Positions 50,619 to 59,345 of a DNA stretch of 64,000 nt are shown piece after piece. Position 1 is the first letter of the stretch. The number at the start of each line of letters is the position of its first letter. A program made the position numbers and the translations under genes. Location: NCBI GenBank assembly GCA_002840535.1, contig PHBH01000002.1, forward strand, positions 124,001-188,000, written 5' to 3'. The stretch comes from Deltaproteobacteria bacterium HGW-Deltaproteobacteria-15 (GTDB lineage: Bacteria; Desulfobacterota; DSM-4660; Desulfatiglandales; HGW-15). A model generated the notes under the pieces. The model had not been told where the DNA came from. It saw only the letters and a program-made list of their open reading frames with translations, and ran no database searches.

Positions 50619-52862
50619 TCAGGATCCAACCGGTTCAATCCGGCACGGTACGAATCGATGGAGCGGCGTTCCGATGGGGTCCCGATGGGTGCTTCTGGTT
50701 AAACGGTTCACGTTGATTCCATACTCCTCGCCCCCAGTGACCAGGCCGAAGCCATGCGGAATCAGAACCGTACCCTGGCGGACCTGGTCCGTCACCTGGA
50801 GCTCTCCCTCCGCTTCTCCTGCCTCCGTCACCACCCGTACCCTCTGGCCGTCTCTCAACGACAGCCCCTCGGCATCCTGCGGGCTGACGGCAATAGTGCA
50901 GGCTCTTTTTCCCTGGTTCCACTCCGGGTTCCTCATCAAAGTGTTGGCATTGTACTTCATGTGCCTTCCCGCACTCAAAATGTGCGGGAACTCATCCGTC
51001 ATCCTGAGAGCTTCGGCCTCGCTCCGCGCGTCGAGCTTCCTGACCCCCTCCTCCATTTCGGGAATGTGGACTTCGACTTTGCCCGATGAGGTCTTCACGG
51101 CGGACAGGATTTCCTCCGGACCCACTTCGCCTACCCACATTCCCTGCGGATTGTCCAGAACGGCCTGGAAGATGCGGTCCCCCTGGTCCATGCCTGGCTT
51201 GAATCCCACCCGCGCCGCATTCCTGCGAAACGCTTCCGGAGCTGTCATCAACATCCCCCAGAGCGCAGCCAAAGCCGCGCTGTCCCACACCCGGCCCAGC
51301 GTCTTCGCCAGCACGTACGGCATTTTCGAAAACGAACCCTCCACCCCTGATGCCCATTTCATAAGATTTGCCCCAAAGGCCAGCCGATTGCCTTCAGCGG
51401 CTTTCTGGAACTCATCAGGGATTTCAGGGATCAGACCCATCCTGTCTGCCAGAAGCGTGAAGATCTGGGCCGCTTCAAGACATTTCCCGGGCGGGGGAAC
51501 AATGGGCCGCCGCATCTGGAAATAGACCTTGGGAAAGGTCAATGGAAAGAAGGACCCGTCCCAGGACTCGTAAAAGGTACGACAAGGCAACACATAATGG
51601 GCCAGCCTGGCGGTCTCGCTCATGACGATGTCGTTTACCACCAGGAGATCGAGGCGGGCGAAACCCTTTTCGTAAGCAGAGGTGTCCGGGTAGGACCGAA
51701 GGGGATTGCAGCCGCTGACGAAGACCGCCCTCAGCCGCTCGGGGTGATCACTCAGGATTTCTTCCGGCACAACAGCAGGAGGAAAAGAGCCGGCTGCTGC
51801 CGGAGGGAGCCCGGTTGTGACTGTCCGCCAGGTTTTCGGGTTCCGTTCGTCGGCGTGAAAACCGAGGGGCATGACCATCCCCGGGATGACGTTGCCCCCC
51901 CGCACGCAAAAGATTCCGCACACCGCCCCGAGAATGTTCATGAGATAGGAATTGAGGGTGCTGTGCCGCCCCATGTAGATGCCGAGGTCCGGGTGAAAGC
52001 ACCATCTCCTGGTGCTCATGAGACGACAAAGTTCGTGCACCGCTGCGTACTCGAGCATGCAGACCTCCAGGGCCGCCCGGACATCAAACCCCTTGAACCA
52101 CGCCCTGATCCTGTCCCACCCTTCCACATGCTCGCGGATATACTCCTTCGCCTCCCACCCCTCTTCGAGGATTATGGAGATCATGGCTTTCATCAGAAGC
52201 GCATCGGCGCCGGGACGGACGGCAAGATGGATGTTCGCCATTGCCGCGGTTTCGCTCTTTCGCGGATCGACCACTACGAGAATACGCTCCGGGTCTTCGC
52301 TGAACCGCTTCAAGACCCTGGGGGCCTGGGGTTCCTGGTGGCTTTCCATGCCGTTCCAGCCCCAGCCCACAAGCATCTCCGAAGCATGCTGATCGGGGAT
52401 GACCATGTTGTACTGTTTTCCGAACATCCGGCCCAGCACCCAGAACAATCCGCTGAACTCCTGTCCGGCCGAAGAATAGTAGTATTGGGAACCCAGGGAC
52501 CTGATCATGGTCAAACCGAAGGCCGCCTCGAATTGACCCCCGGGTGCGCTTCCTCCCATGTAGGCGAGAGCACGCGGCCCGTGCCTCTCTTTGAGCTCAA
52601 GCGTCCTTGAGGCTATCTCATCGATCGCCCGGTCCCAGGATATCGGCTCAAAACGATCTCCCGCCCTTTTCAAAGGCTCGGTCAGCCGCTCTCTTGGGTA
52701 CTGATGATAGATGACGTTCAGCCCCTTCCGGCATGCATACCCTTCGCTGCGCGGGTTCTCCTTGTCCGGCCTGACTTTCTTCATGCGATTGTCTTCGACC
52801 AGGACTTCCAGACCGCAATTCTGGGCACACAACACGCACCCTGTCTTATGCCACTTGTTCAT
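50619..52862 (-). CDS. Molybdopterin oxidoreductase, DMSO reductase family (stand-alone catalytic subunit)
   Basis: From the ATG at 52862 the protein has 747 residues. It begins MNKWHKTGCVLCAQNCGLEV, so the cluster ligands are C9, C12, C16 and C44 (in GYACRKG), the CX2CX3CX27C pattern. It continues with the family features PRERLTEPLKRAGDRFEPISWDRAIDEIA and, at the end, the bis-MGD dinucleotide-binding domain (SAGRHMKYNANTLMRN, AEGLSLRDGQRVRVVTEAG). There is no Tat signal, so it is cytoplasmic. Upstream codons to 52943 do not fit the family. No iron-sulfur or membrane subunit is adjacent. The electron partner and substrate are unknown. Confidence 0.93.
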   Translation of the reverse strand: MNKWHKTGCVLCAQNCGLEVLVEDNRMKKVRPDKENPRSEGYACRKGLNVIYHQYPRERLTEPLKRAGDRFEPISWDRAIDEIASRTLELKERHGPRALAYMGGSAPGGQFEAAFGLTMIRSLGSQYYYSSAGQEFSGLFWVLGRMFGKQYNMVIPDQHASEMLVGWGWNGMESHQEPQAPRVLKRFSEDPERILVVVDPRKSETAAMANIHLAVRPGADALLMKAMISIILEEGWEAKEYIREHVEGWDRIRAWFKGFDVRAALEVCMLEYAAVHELCRLMSTRRWCFHPDLGIYMGRHSTLNSYLMNILGAVCGIFCVRGGNVIPGMVMPLGFHADERNPKTWRTVTTGLPPAAAGSFPPAVVPEEILSDHPERLRAVFVSGCNPLRSYPDTSAYEKGFARLDLLVVNDIVMSETARLAHYVLPCRTFYESWDGSFFPLTFPKVYFQMRRPIVPPPGKCLEAAQIFTLLADRMGLIPEIPDEFQKAAEGNRLAFGANLMKWASGVEGSFSKMPYVLAKTLGRVWDSAALAALWGMLMTAPEAFRRNAARVGFKPGMDQGDRIFQAVLDNPQGMWVGEVGPEEILSAVKTSSGKVEVHIPEMEEGVRKLDARSEAEALRMTDEFPHILSAGRHMKYNANTLMRNPEWNQGKRACTIAVSPQDAEGLSLRDGQRVRVVTEAGEAEGELQVTDQVRQGTVLIPHGFGLVTGGEEYGINVNRLTRSTHRDPIGTPLHRFVPCRIEPVGS

Positions 52863-52973
52863 AGGTCCATCTTCTCCTGTTTCTTCATCCGCATGACTGA
52901 TCTCGAGCAAAATGTCACCATGTCCGAAATGCCGCACGAACATAACCGGGAGTCCACGGCGGATTCTCCGGAG

Positions 52974-54083
52974 TTAATCTTCTCTAATCACAATGGTGAA
53001 GGTAAATTTACTGCCTTTCCCTTCGCCTTCACTTTCCACCCAGAATCTTCCGCCATGAAGTTCAGCGATGCTTCGAGCCAGAGTCAGTCCCAAGCCGGTC
53101 CCCGGATACTTTCGGCTGACAGAACTTTCACCTCGTTCAAACCTTTCAAAGATTCGTTCTCGATCCTCCGGCTTTATCCCGATTCCCGAATCGGCAACCG
53201 ACACCTCAACAAATCGCAGAGAGTTGACGGGAAATCGTTTTCCATTCTCTGTGCCGCCGAGAACCTGTTCAACATTTCCCATGAAGTCCTTGCTGCGATC
53301 CGATGGAGAGGGATATTGAACCAGGCGGGAATGTACACGAATCGTTCCACCATCAGGAGTAAACTTGACTGCATTCGAGAGTAAATTATAGATGATTTGT
53401 TTGAGCCTGCGCCCATCGGCCTTGATTGTCTCCGGCAAGTTCCCGATATCCATCGTGAGTTGTACGCGGTGAGCCAGAGCCTGCTCCGTGAACATACAAA
53501 GGCTGTTCTCCAGCAACTCTTTTGGATTTACGTCGGACAATTCCAGCTCCAGTTTACCGGATTCGATTTTCGCAACATCCAGAATATCATTGACCAGAGA
53601 TAGAAGGTGTTTGCTGCTTTGATAAACATCTCTCAGGTATTCATCCTGCGTCTCGTTCAACTCACCGAAACGCTTGTCCACCAACAATTCAGTAAAGCCG
53701 ATGATGTGGTTCAAGGGAGTCCGAAGCTCGTGGCTCATATTTGCCAGAAAATCGCTTTTTGAGCGGTTGGCGGCTTCGGCAGACTTCTGAGCTTCTTTGC
53801 GCGTATCGATTTCTCGATGCAATCGCTCGTTGCTCCGGGCCAGAGATATCCTCGCTTGTTTCTCGATGATCCGAATCTGCTGAATGAGATAAAGCACACA
53901 GGAGGCTACAATGAGGGAGACAACGCTTCCGGTGATGAGGTATTCAGAGGCGATCTCTCCTCTCAGGATCAGGCTCATTATCGCGGTGAATATCTGAGAT
54001 GACAGAACTGAAAGCCAGATGAAATGCCAGATGCTGATGTGGATCAGCTTTTCTTGAACCCACTTTGAAGATTTCTTCGTCAT
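52974..54083 (-). CDS. Membrane sensor histidine kinase (HisKA/HATPase)
   Basis: From the ATG at 54083 the protein has 369 residues (a TTG at 54113 is less likely). Two membrane spans lie at about residues 14-40 and 46-68. A short coiled-coil linker leads to the HisKA domain with H118 in [19 protein letters not shown], then the ATPase with N-box [37 protein letters not shown] and [18 protein letters not shown]. There is no periplasmic sensor domain of any size, so the signal may be membrane-derived. No response regulator gene is adjacent, making it an orphan kinase. Confidence 0.93.
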   Translation of the reverse strand: MTKKSSKWVQEKLIHISIWHFIWLSVLSSQIFTAIMSLILRGEIASEYLITGSVVSLIVASCVLYLIQQIRIIEKQARISLARSNERLHREIDTRKEAQKSAEAANRSKSDFLANMSHELRTPLNHIIGFTELLVDKRFGELNETQDEYLRDVYQSSKHLLSLVNDILDVAKIESGKLELELSDVNPKELLENSLCMFTEQALAHRVQLTMDIGNLPETIKADGRRLKQIIYNLLSNAVKFTPDGGTIRVHSRLVQYPSPSDRSKDFMGNVEQVLGGTENGKRFPVNSLRFVEVSVADSGIGIKPEDRERIFERFERGESSVSRKYPGTGLGLTLARSIAELHGGRFWVESEGEGKGSKFTFTIVIRED

Positions 54084-54307
54084 GTGGGATTTCTGATGAT
54101 CGTGCCTCAGCAAGGTTGCAGCAACGCGTCTTCCGGCTGTCTTTAAAAAGTTCCATATCTGAGGATAGGTTCACTCACTCTAAATTCATCGGACATGCCG
54201 GTCAAGCAAAAACATCTCACGAGGACGGGGGCACTCTTCCCCCTCCCGTCCTCCGGCTTCCATTCCGATTCTGGCTATGTCACTCAAGGAATCCCAGGCT
54301 ATCCGAT

Positions 54308-54502
54308 TCAAGAGATGATCGCCTTCACACGGCCGACCACACCGCCGACCAATCGCACCTTTATGCCATGGGGGTGAGTGGCCGAGTTCGTGAGGATCCG
54401 CTCAACGACTCCTTCCGTCAGTTTGCCTGAACGCTGATCCTGCTTCTGTACAACCTGCACCCGGGCCCCGGGCTTGATGTCGGAACGTTTTCTTCCATCC
54501 AT
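54308..54502 (-). CDS. YwbE-family small protein (DUF2196)
   Basis: The 64-residue protein matches the YwbE family over its full length. It has RSDIKPGARVQVVQKQDQRSG, GVVERILTNSATHPHGIKV and RVKAI at the end. It is a small, basic beta-rich protein of unknown function, conserved in many bacteria and often next to RNA- or helicase-related genes. The ribosome binding site is weak. It is alone in its gap. Confidence 0.9.
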   Translation of the reverse strand: MDGRKRSDIKPGARVQVVQKQDQRSGKLTEGVVERILTNSATHPHGIKVRLVGGVVGRVKAIIS

Positions 54503-54638
54503 GGGAAATCAACCGCCGATCGATATGATCACTTCAACTATCATCTTCTCTCTAAAGCATCAAGAACAGCTTCTATCCCCTGCGCCGGCCAAAGAGTCTC
54601 ATCCGGTCAACGACGTTTGGTGACTTTCTGAAAGCACT

Positions 54639-56342
54639 ATGCTATTTAGCCTTCGAATGAGAGCTTTCCGGAATTCTTTTCTTCTCTTCTGTCTGACGAC
54701 TCTTCTGTTCGCCCTGCCCTCCTCTGGTGCGGACTGGCGCAGCCTGGACCAGCCCATCGGCACCCTTGTTGCTGTGGAAACCGCAGCCACAGTGAACGCG
54801 CGCCTTGGGGGCAATCCTCCCTTTGAAACGACCACCGATGTCACGACCATAACGACCGGCGTGCCCCAGTACTTCGTCCGGTTTTACAATCCGACCGATC
54901 CGGTGAATCCCTCAGGTCCCCTGGGCTCATGGATTATGCGGGCTGCCGCGGTCAGGGGCCTTACCCCTACTGAGGTGAGGGATCTCTTTGCCCTGCCCTC
55001 CATGCCTACCAACATGACCATGATTCTTGTGCCTGCAGGATACAATATGTATACCGGCATCGCAGGGCCGATTGCAGGCTGGGGTCCAGGCGGGGGACTC
55101 CAATCAAAGCTCATCGGTCCTCCCTGGGTCCCTGAGGGAAACTTCTTCAACCGGCAGGCCGTCATGGATTACGTTCTTTCCTATCGGTTGCTGGCGCCGG
55201 ACGGCAATGCCGGAAGGATAGCCGCCTATCTGGACGGGCGGATCCCCGCCGCATATACCGACCTTGAGCTGGTGTATTTGAATCTGGATATGCTCTACAC
55301 CCGGGATACATCAATCCGATTCCGCAGGGCACTGGATCAGATCGGCCCGGGCAGATATGACCTCCTTGCAAAAAATGGCCTCTACGCCGCCGTGCTTTTC
55401 ACCGACGCTGTCGACAGCCGCATCTCTTCCCTGTTCTCCGGCAAACCATCCGATCTGCCGGTTTTTAACCAGTTTGCCGGGCATGCACTCCCCATGGAAA
55501 CGGAGAAGCAGGACAACCTGGAAAAAGGAGTCTGGGCGCGGGCGCTCGGCGGCATTCAGCGCGCCGGCGATCTCGGGTTCAACAGCTCGTCCGGGGGAGT
55601 CTTCGGAGGCAGCGAGAGACAGGTGTCGCGGGATGCCATTGCAGGTTTTTCGATAGGGTTTCTGCACAGCAGCCTGGACTGGACAACGGAGCCCGGCGGC
55701 GGAGCAAGCACGGACTATGCGAACATCGGGATCTACACGGCATGGATGCCTGACGATCTCTTCCTCCAAGGGGGGATTGGCGGGGGTTTTGCACGAAGCG
55801 ATGCCAGCCGGCGGATCGCATTTTCAAACATTGACCGCACAGCCTTCTCCGAGCCCAAAGGGTGGGACGCTAACGGTCGTGTCCGCATTGGGTATCGACT
55901 GCCCATCGCCGCGCTGGACGTGGTCCCGACCGCCGGCATGGACTTCTATTATCAGTACCGCGAGAGTTTCATTGAGACGGGCGCGGACAGTCTTAACCTC
56001 AGGGTTTCAGCAATCAGAAGCCGCACCTTGCGCCACCAGCTGGGTGTGGATTTTTCAAAAGACCTGGCGATCGGCAATGGCATGAGAATCGCGCCGCGCC
56101 TTCAGATCGGCTGGGGCCGCGAGCACTATCTTGACGATCGCGGCGTCACCTCGGGTCTGGACAACCAGTCGGGAGAATTCACGGTGTACGGCGATTCCGA
56201 GACCGCCGATATCTACAGGACCGGCGCCGGGGTTTCCCTTCTGGCCGGCAAAAGATTCTCACTCTTCTCGCACTACACCCTGGAATACAGGGATGACAGG
56301 AAAGACCACATGCTCTACGCAGGTCTGGACTATCGTTTCTAG
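54639..56342 (+). CDS. Autotransporter-type outer-membrane protein with short passenger
   Basis: The 567-residue protein has a signal peptide (from MRAFRNSFLLFCLTTLLFAL, cut near SSGADW; the ATG at 54657 is an alternative start). A passenger-like N-terminal half of about 290 residues is followed by a C-terminal domain starting near GVWARALGGIQRAGD. That domain has alternating strands and ends in LEYRDDRKDHMLYAGLDYRF, with the terminal aromatic typical of outer-membrane barrels. This matches the autotransporter beta-domain. The passenger is short and shows no repeats, so it is not a classic adhesin. Confidence 0.85.
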   Translation: MLFSLRMRAFRNSFLLFCLTTLLFALPSSGADWRSLDQPIGTLVAVETAATVNARLGGNPPFETTTDVTTITTGVPQYFVRFYNPTDPVNPSGPLGSWIMRAAAVRGLTPTEVRDLFALPSMPTNMTMILVPAGYNMYTGIAGPIAGWGPGGGLQSKLIGPPWVPEGNFFNRQAVMDYVLSYRLLAPDGNAGRIAAYLDGRIPAAYTDLELVYLNLDMLYTRDTSIRFRRALDQIGPGRYDLLAKNGLYAAVLFTDAVDSRISSLFSGKPSDLPVFNQFAGHALPMETEKQDNLEKGVWARALGGIQRAGDLGFNSSSGGVFGGSERQVSRDAIAGFSIGFLHSSLDWTTEPGGGASTDYANIGIYTAWMPDDLFLQGGIGGGFARSDASRRIAFSNIDRTAFSEPKGWDANGRVRIGYRLPIAALDVVPTAGMDFYYQYRESFIETGADSLNLRVSAIRSRTLRHQLGVDFSKDLAIGNGMRIAPRLQIGWGREHYLDDRGVTSGLDNQSGEFTVYGDSETADIYRTGAGVSLLAGKRFSLFSHYTLEYRDDRKDHMLYAGLDYRF

Positions 56343-56361
56343 AGGACCACCTCATCCTTTG

Positions 56362-57462
56362 CTATGAAAGGCGGCCGCCTTTTCTGCGGCGTCCTTCCCT
56401 GTCTGCGGCAAGCATTGCATGGACAACCAGATCCGGAGAAACATCCGCCGCCTCTTTATGGATGAACTCCCCTTTCATACAGGCGCGCTCGGCCACTTTG
56501 CGAAGATCGCTTTCTGAAACACCGGTCAATCCGATGTCTGCAAGGGTGATCGGCAAGCCGACCGATTCACAGAAAGTGTAGACTTCATCGATCACCGATC
56601 TAGGTTTGTCGGTGAGGAACAAGGAGGTGAGCACCCCCACAGTCACCTTTTCCCCGTGATAATACGGATGGGTCTGCCGGAGAGCAGTCAGACCGTTGTG
56701 AATCGAATGAGCCGAAGCCAGTCCCCCGTTTTCGAAGCCCAAACCGCTCAAAAGGGTATTGGCTTCGACTACATGCTCCAATGCCGGTGTTACGGATTCA
56801 GCCTCACAGGAGACCTTGGCGGAGACTCCGTATTCAAGCAGAGTATCATAACAGAGTCGCGCCAGCGCGTAAGCGGTCATGGAGCCTTTTGCTCCCACTT
56901 CATTGTTCGAAAGGGTTCTTCTGCAGGTTTCCGCCTCGAACCATGTAGCCAAAGCATCCCCCATTCCCGAGACCAGAAAGCGGACGGGCGCACGCGCGAT
57001 GATTTCAGTATCGACCAGGACGAGATCGGGATTTCTTCTCTGGTTGAAAACCGAGACAACTTCTCCCTTTTCGTCATAGACTACCGCGCACGAGCTGCAC
57101 GGGGCGTCTGTCGAAGCGATGGTGGGCACAACGGCCACGGGAACGTTCAGACGGTCGGCGACAATCTTGCCGGTGTCAATAGTCTTTCCGCCGCCGATTG
57201 CAGCGATGAATTCGCATCGGCATTCCTTCCCTCTCGCGCAAAGACGCTCGATTTCGGGTTCGCAACACTCCCGGTTGAAAAGCTCCATATCCAACTGAAC
57301 ACCGCCTGACTGAGCCCGCAAATCCTCTACCAGGCCCTTATGGGCGGAGGGGGCCAGAATGGACAAACCTCTCTTCCCGAATCGAGCCAATTCGCTGCCC
57401 AATCGGTCAAGCGCCCTGTAGCCTTGCACATAACGCCCGGGAAAAACACTCATGGCGATCAT
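56362..57462 (-). CDS. Glycerol dehydrogenase-like NAD-dependent iron/zinc alcohol dehydrogenase
   Basis: From the ATG at 57462 (GGAG 7 bases upstream; the TTG at 57477 is less likely) the protein has 366 residues, normal for GldA. It has the opening MSVFPGRYVQGYRALDRLGSE, the dinucleotide-binding AAIGGGKTIDTGK, VPTIASTDAPCSS, and the metal ligands Asp in GMGDALATW and His in HSIHNGL and YYHGEKV. Family members oxidise glycerol to dihydroxyacetone or act on related polyols or ketones. The true substrate cannot be told. It is convergent with the autotransporter gene. Confidence 0.92.
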   Translation of the reverse strand: MIAMSVFPGRYVQGYRALDRLGSELARFGKRGLSILAPSAHKGLVEDLRAQSGGVQLDMELFNRECCEPEIERLCARGKECRCEFIAAIGGGKTIDTGKIVADRLNVPVAVVPTIASTDAPCSSCAVVYDEKGEVVSVFNQRRNPDLVLVDTEIIARAPVRFLVSGMGDALATWFEAETCRRTLSNNEVGAKGSMTAYALARLCYDTLLEYGVSAKVSCEAESVTPALEHVVEANTLLSGLGFENGGLASAHSIHNGLTALRQTHPYYHGEKVTVGVLTSLFLTDKPRSVIDEVYTFCESVGLPITLADIGLTGVSESDLRKVAERACMKGEFIHKEAADVSPDLVVHAMLAADREGRRRKGGRLS

Positions 57463-57587
57463 GGAAATTCTCCGCAACGAGGAATAGTGAGACTTGCATC
57501 CCTAAGAGATAAACGGCTTTTCAATAACATGAGGGGTCTGTTTCGTCAAAAGAATCTCGGCTGGGGAGGATGAGGGAATGAAGACAC

Positions 57588-57625
57588 TTTGGAGTAATGG
57601 AGCGATGGAGTATTGGAGTGGTGAA
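57588..57625. repeat. ATGGAGTATTGGAGT-type word repeat
   Basis: Four near-tandem words of the type GGAGTAATGGAGCGA/GGAGTATTGGAGT lie in the 303-base gap (57463-57765) before the nitroreductase. The rest of the gap has no gene. Confidence 0.55.
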
Positions 57626-57765
57626 AAGATCTCTTCTCGATACCTGAAGAGCTTTGAGAGTTTCATTGCCTTCAAAACATGGTATTCGAAGTTTTCAAAG
57701 AAACGATACTGGGTTATCCTGGTGGCGAGTTTCCGACTGAAACAATGAGAGAGGGATGAAGGATT

Positions 57766-58674
57766 ATGGATAGAACGGTTACGACGAGGATCGATCAAGA
57801 GCGTTGCACCGGGTGCGGACTCTGCGTGGAGGTATGCCCCAGCGACACCATTACCATGAAAGGGAAGAAAGCTTCGGTCACCGGCACCGAGTCTCTTAAC
57901 TGCGGCCACTGCGCTGCCGTGTGTCCGTCCGGAGCGGTGAAGGTGACCGGTCTCGATCCGACTCTCTCAACCTTCAAAACCTTTGAGGCAAGGGAGTCAT
58001 GGCTGCCTCACGGCCAGGGAAGCATCCAGGACCTGGTTCATATCATGCAGTCCAGGCGTTCCTGCAGAAACTTCCAGACTGAGAAACCGGTGGAGAAGGA
58101 TCTTCTCGAAGATCTGATAAAGATCGGCGTCTCCGCCCCTTCGGGCTCAAACTGTCAGCTATGGAGCTTCACCATCCTGTCACACCGGGAAGCGGTTTTG
58201 CGACTTGCGAAAATGGTCGGCGGTTTTTTCCAAAGACTGAACCGCACCGCGGAAAAAGGTTGGCTGAGAAAGATCCTCAGACTTATCGGAAAACCGGAGT
58301 TGGAAGTCTATTACCGGGAGTACTACCGGCGGGTCAGAGAGGGTCTGGAAGAATGGGAAAACCAAGGCACGGACATCCTCTTTCATGGAGCGCCGGCCGC
58401 AATCGTAGTCGGCTCCAAGAGGCAGGCCGCCTGCCCTGCTGAGGATGCTCTTCTTGCTTCCCAGAACATCCTCCTGGGAGCGCATGGTCTCGGGCTGGGG
58501 ACGTGCCTCATCGGATTTGCCATCGAGGCAATGAGAAGGGACAAGAGCATCCTCCGGCGGCTCGGCATGCCCGATGACGAGCGGGCCTATGCGGTTATTG
58601 CTCTTGGATATCCGAATGAAAAGTACAGGCGCGTCGCAGGGAGAAAGCAGGCTCTGGTACGGTATTTTGAATGA
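57766..58674 (+). CDS. Ferredoxin-nitroreductase fusion protein
   Basis: The 302-residue protein starts with AAGGA before its ATG. The N-terminal 60 residues form a bacterial ferredoxin domain whose first cluster is complete (C14, C17, C20, C24 in CTGCGLCVEVCP). The second has only three cysteines (C46, C49, C53 in NCGHCAAVCP), with Ser43 where the fourth Cys is usual. The rest is a nitroreductase-like FMN domain (MQSRRSCRNFQTEKPVEKDLLEDLIKIGVSAPSGSNCQLWSF, ALGYPNEKY near the end). It should pass electrons from ferredoxin clusters to a flavin that reduces an organic substrate. The cytoplasmic location and the partner are not known. Confidence 0.92.
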   Translation: MDRTVTTRIDQERCTGCGLCVEVCPSDTITMKGKKASVTGTESLNCGHCAAVCPSGAVKVTGLDPTLSTFKTFEARESWLPHGQGSIQDLVHIMQSRRSCRNFQTEKPVEKDLLEDLIKIGVSAPSGSNCQLWSFTILSHREAVLRLAKMVGGFFQRLNRTAEKGWLRKILRLIGKPELEVYYREYYRRVREGLEEWENQGTDILFHGAPAAIVVGSKRQAACPAEDALLASQNILLGAHGLGLGTCLIGFAIEAMRRDKSILRRLGMPDDERAYAVIALGYPNEKYRRVAGRKQALVRYFE

Positions 58675-58697
58675 ATGCAAGTTATCTCTGACGTAGC

Positions 58698-58729
58698 ATT
58701 CAGCGTTCAGTGTTCAGTGTTCAGTGTTA
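58698..58729. repeat. TTCAGTG word repeat array
   Basis: Four tandem words (TTCAGCG, then TTCAGTG three times) of the family also seen at 3796-3883 and 4941-4970. Confidence 0.65.
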
Positions 58730-58810
58730 CCCCTTATTTCTCTCTAAGACCTCCACCTCATTGGAGGACCCGGAGAGGTTCTACCGATCCGGTGTGAAAT
58801 CATGGCCTGA

Positions 58811-58863
58811 AATCCGAATCTCGAATATCGAAATTCGAAACAAAGGAATTCAAATTCGAATTT
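58811..58863. repeat. TCGAATATCGAAATTCGAA word repeat
   Basis: Degenerate AT-rich words (CGAATCT, CGAATAT, CGAAATT, CAAATTCGAA) in near-tandem arrangement end directly at the stop of the DUF2267 gene (58866). Confidence 0.55.
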
Positions 58864-58865
58864 TC

Positions 58866-59273
58866 TCACTCGACCGCTGAAGGGGAAAGCGGCCCCGGCT
58901 CTTTCTTCCGGAAGACCTCCTTGTACTCTTCCGGGAGCTCGGACAGAATATTTTCCAGTTGTCCCGGGGAAATTGCCGCCTCAAGGACATCCAGCACAAC
59001 CCGGCTTCTCTTTACCGCATCGGGATAGCCGAGATCTGCGCGGGCCCGCACACGGTTGTAAAAATCCTCCAGCATGAAACGATCCGCTCCGCGCCTCTTG
59101 AGCACAATCTCCTTCAGCTCATTCGGAAGCTGGGCCGCCAGGTCCGCCTGTTCGTCTCTCGTGAGGCGTTCCCCCAGGGTTTCAAGGACCGCTTCAATGA
59201 TCCGGACCGCTTCTTCGCGTCCTTCCAATCCTGTTTTTTTCTGAACCTGGTCAACGAATTCAGAATACCGCAT
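58866..59273 (-). CDS. DUF2267 family protein
   Basis: The 135-residue soluble protein has the DUF2267 layout, two similar helical halves. The first contains EEAVRIIEAVLETLGERLTRDEQADLAAQLP. The second contains AVKRSRVVLDVLEAAISPGQLENILSELPEEYKEVF. GGAG precedes the ATG. Function is unknown. The family is often linked to stress or general cytoplasmic roles. Its stop codon abuts the word repeat array. Confidence 0.9.
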   Translation of the reverse strand: MRYSEFVDQVQKKTGLEGREEAVRIIEAVLETLGERLTRDEQADLAAQLPNELKEIVLKRRGADRFMLEDFYNRVRARADLGYPDAVKRSRVVLDVLEAAISPGQLENILSELPEEYKEVFRKKEPGPLSPSAVE

Positions 59274-59345
59274 AATCTAGACTCCTATGTTGTCAATCCA
59301 TTATGCCTTCTTTGTTGAATAACCTAATTATCATGGGAGCAGGAT

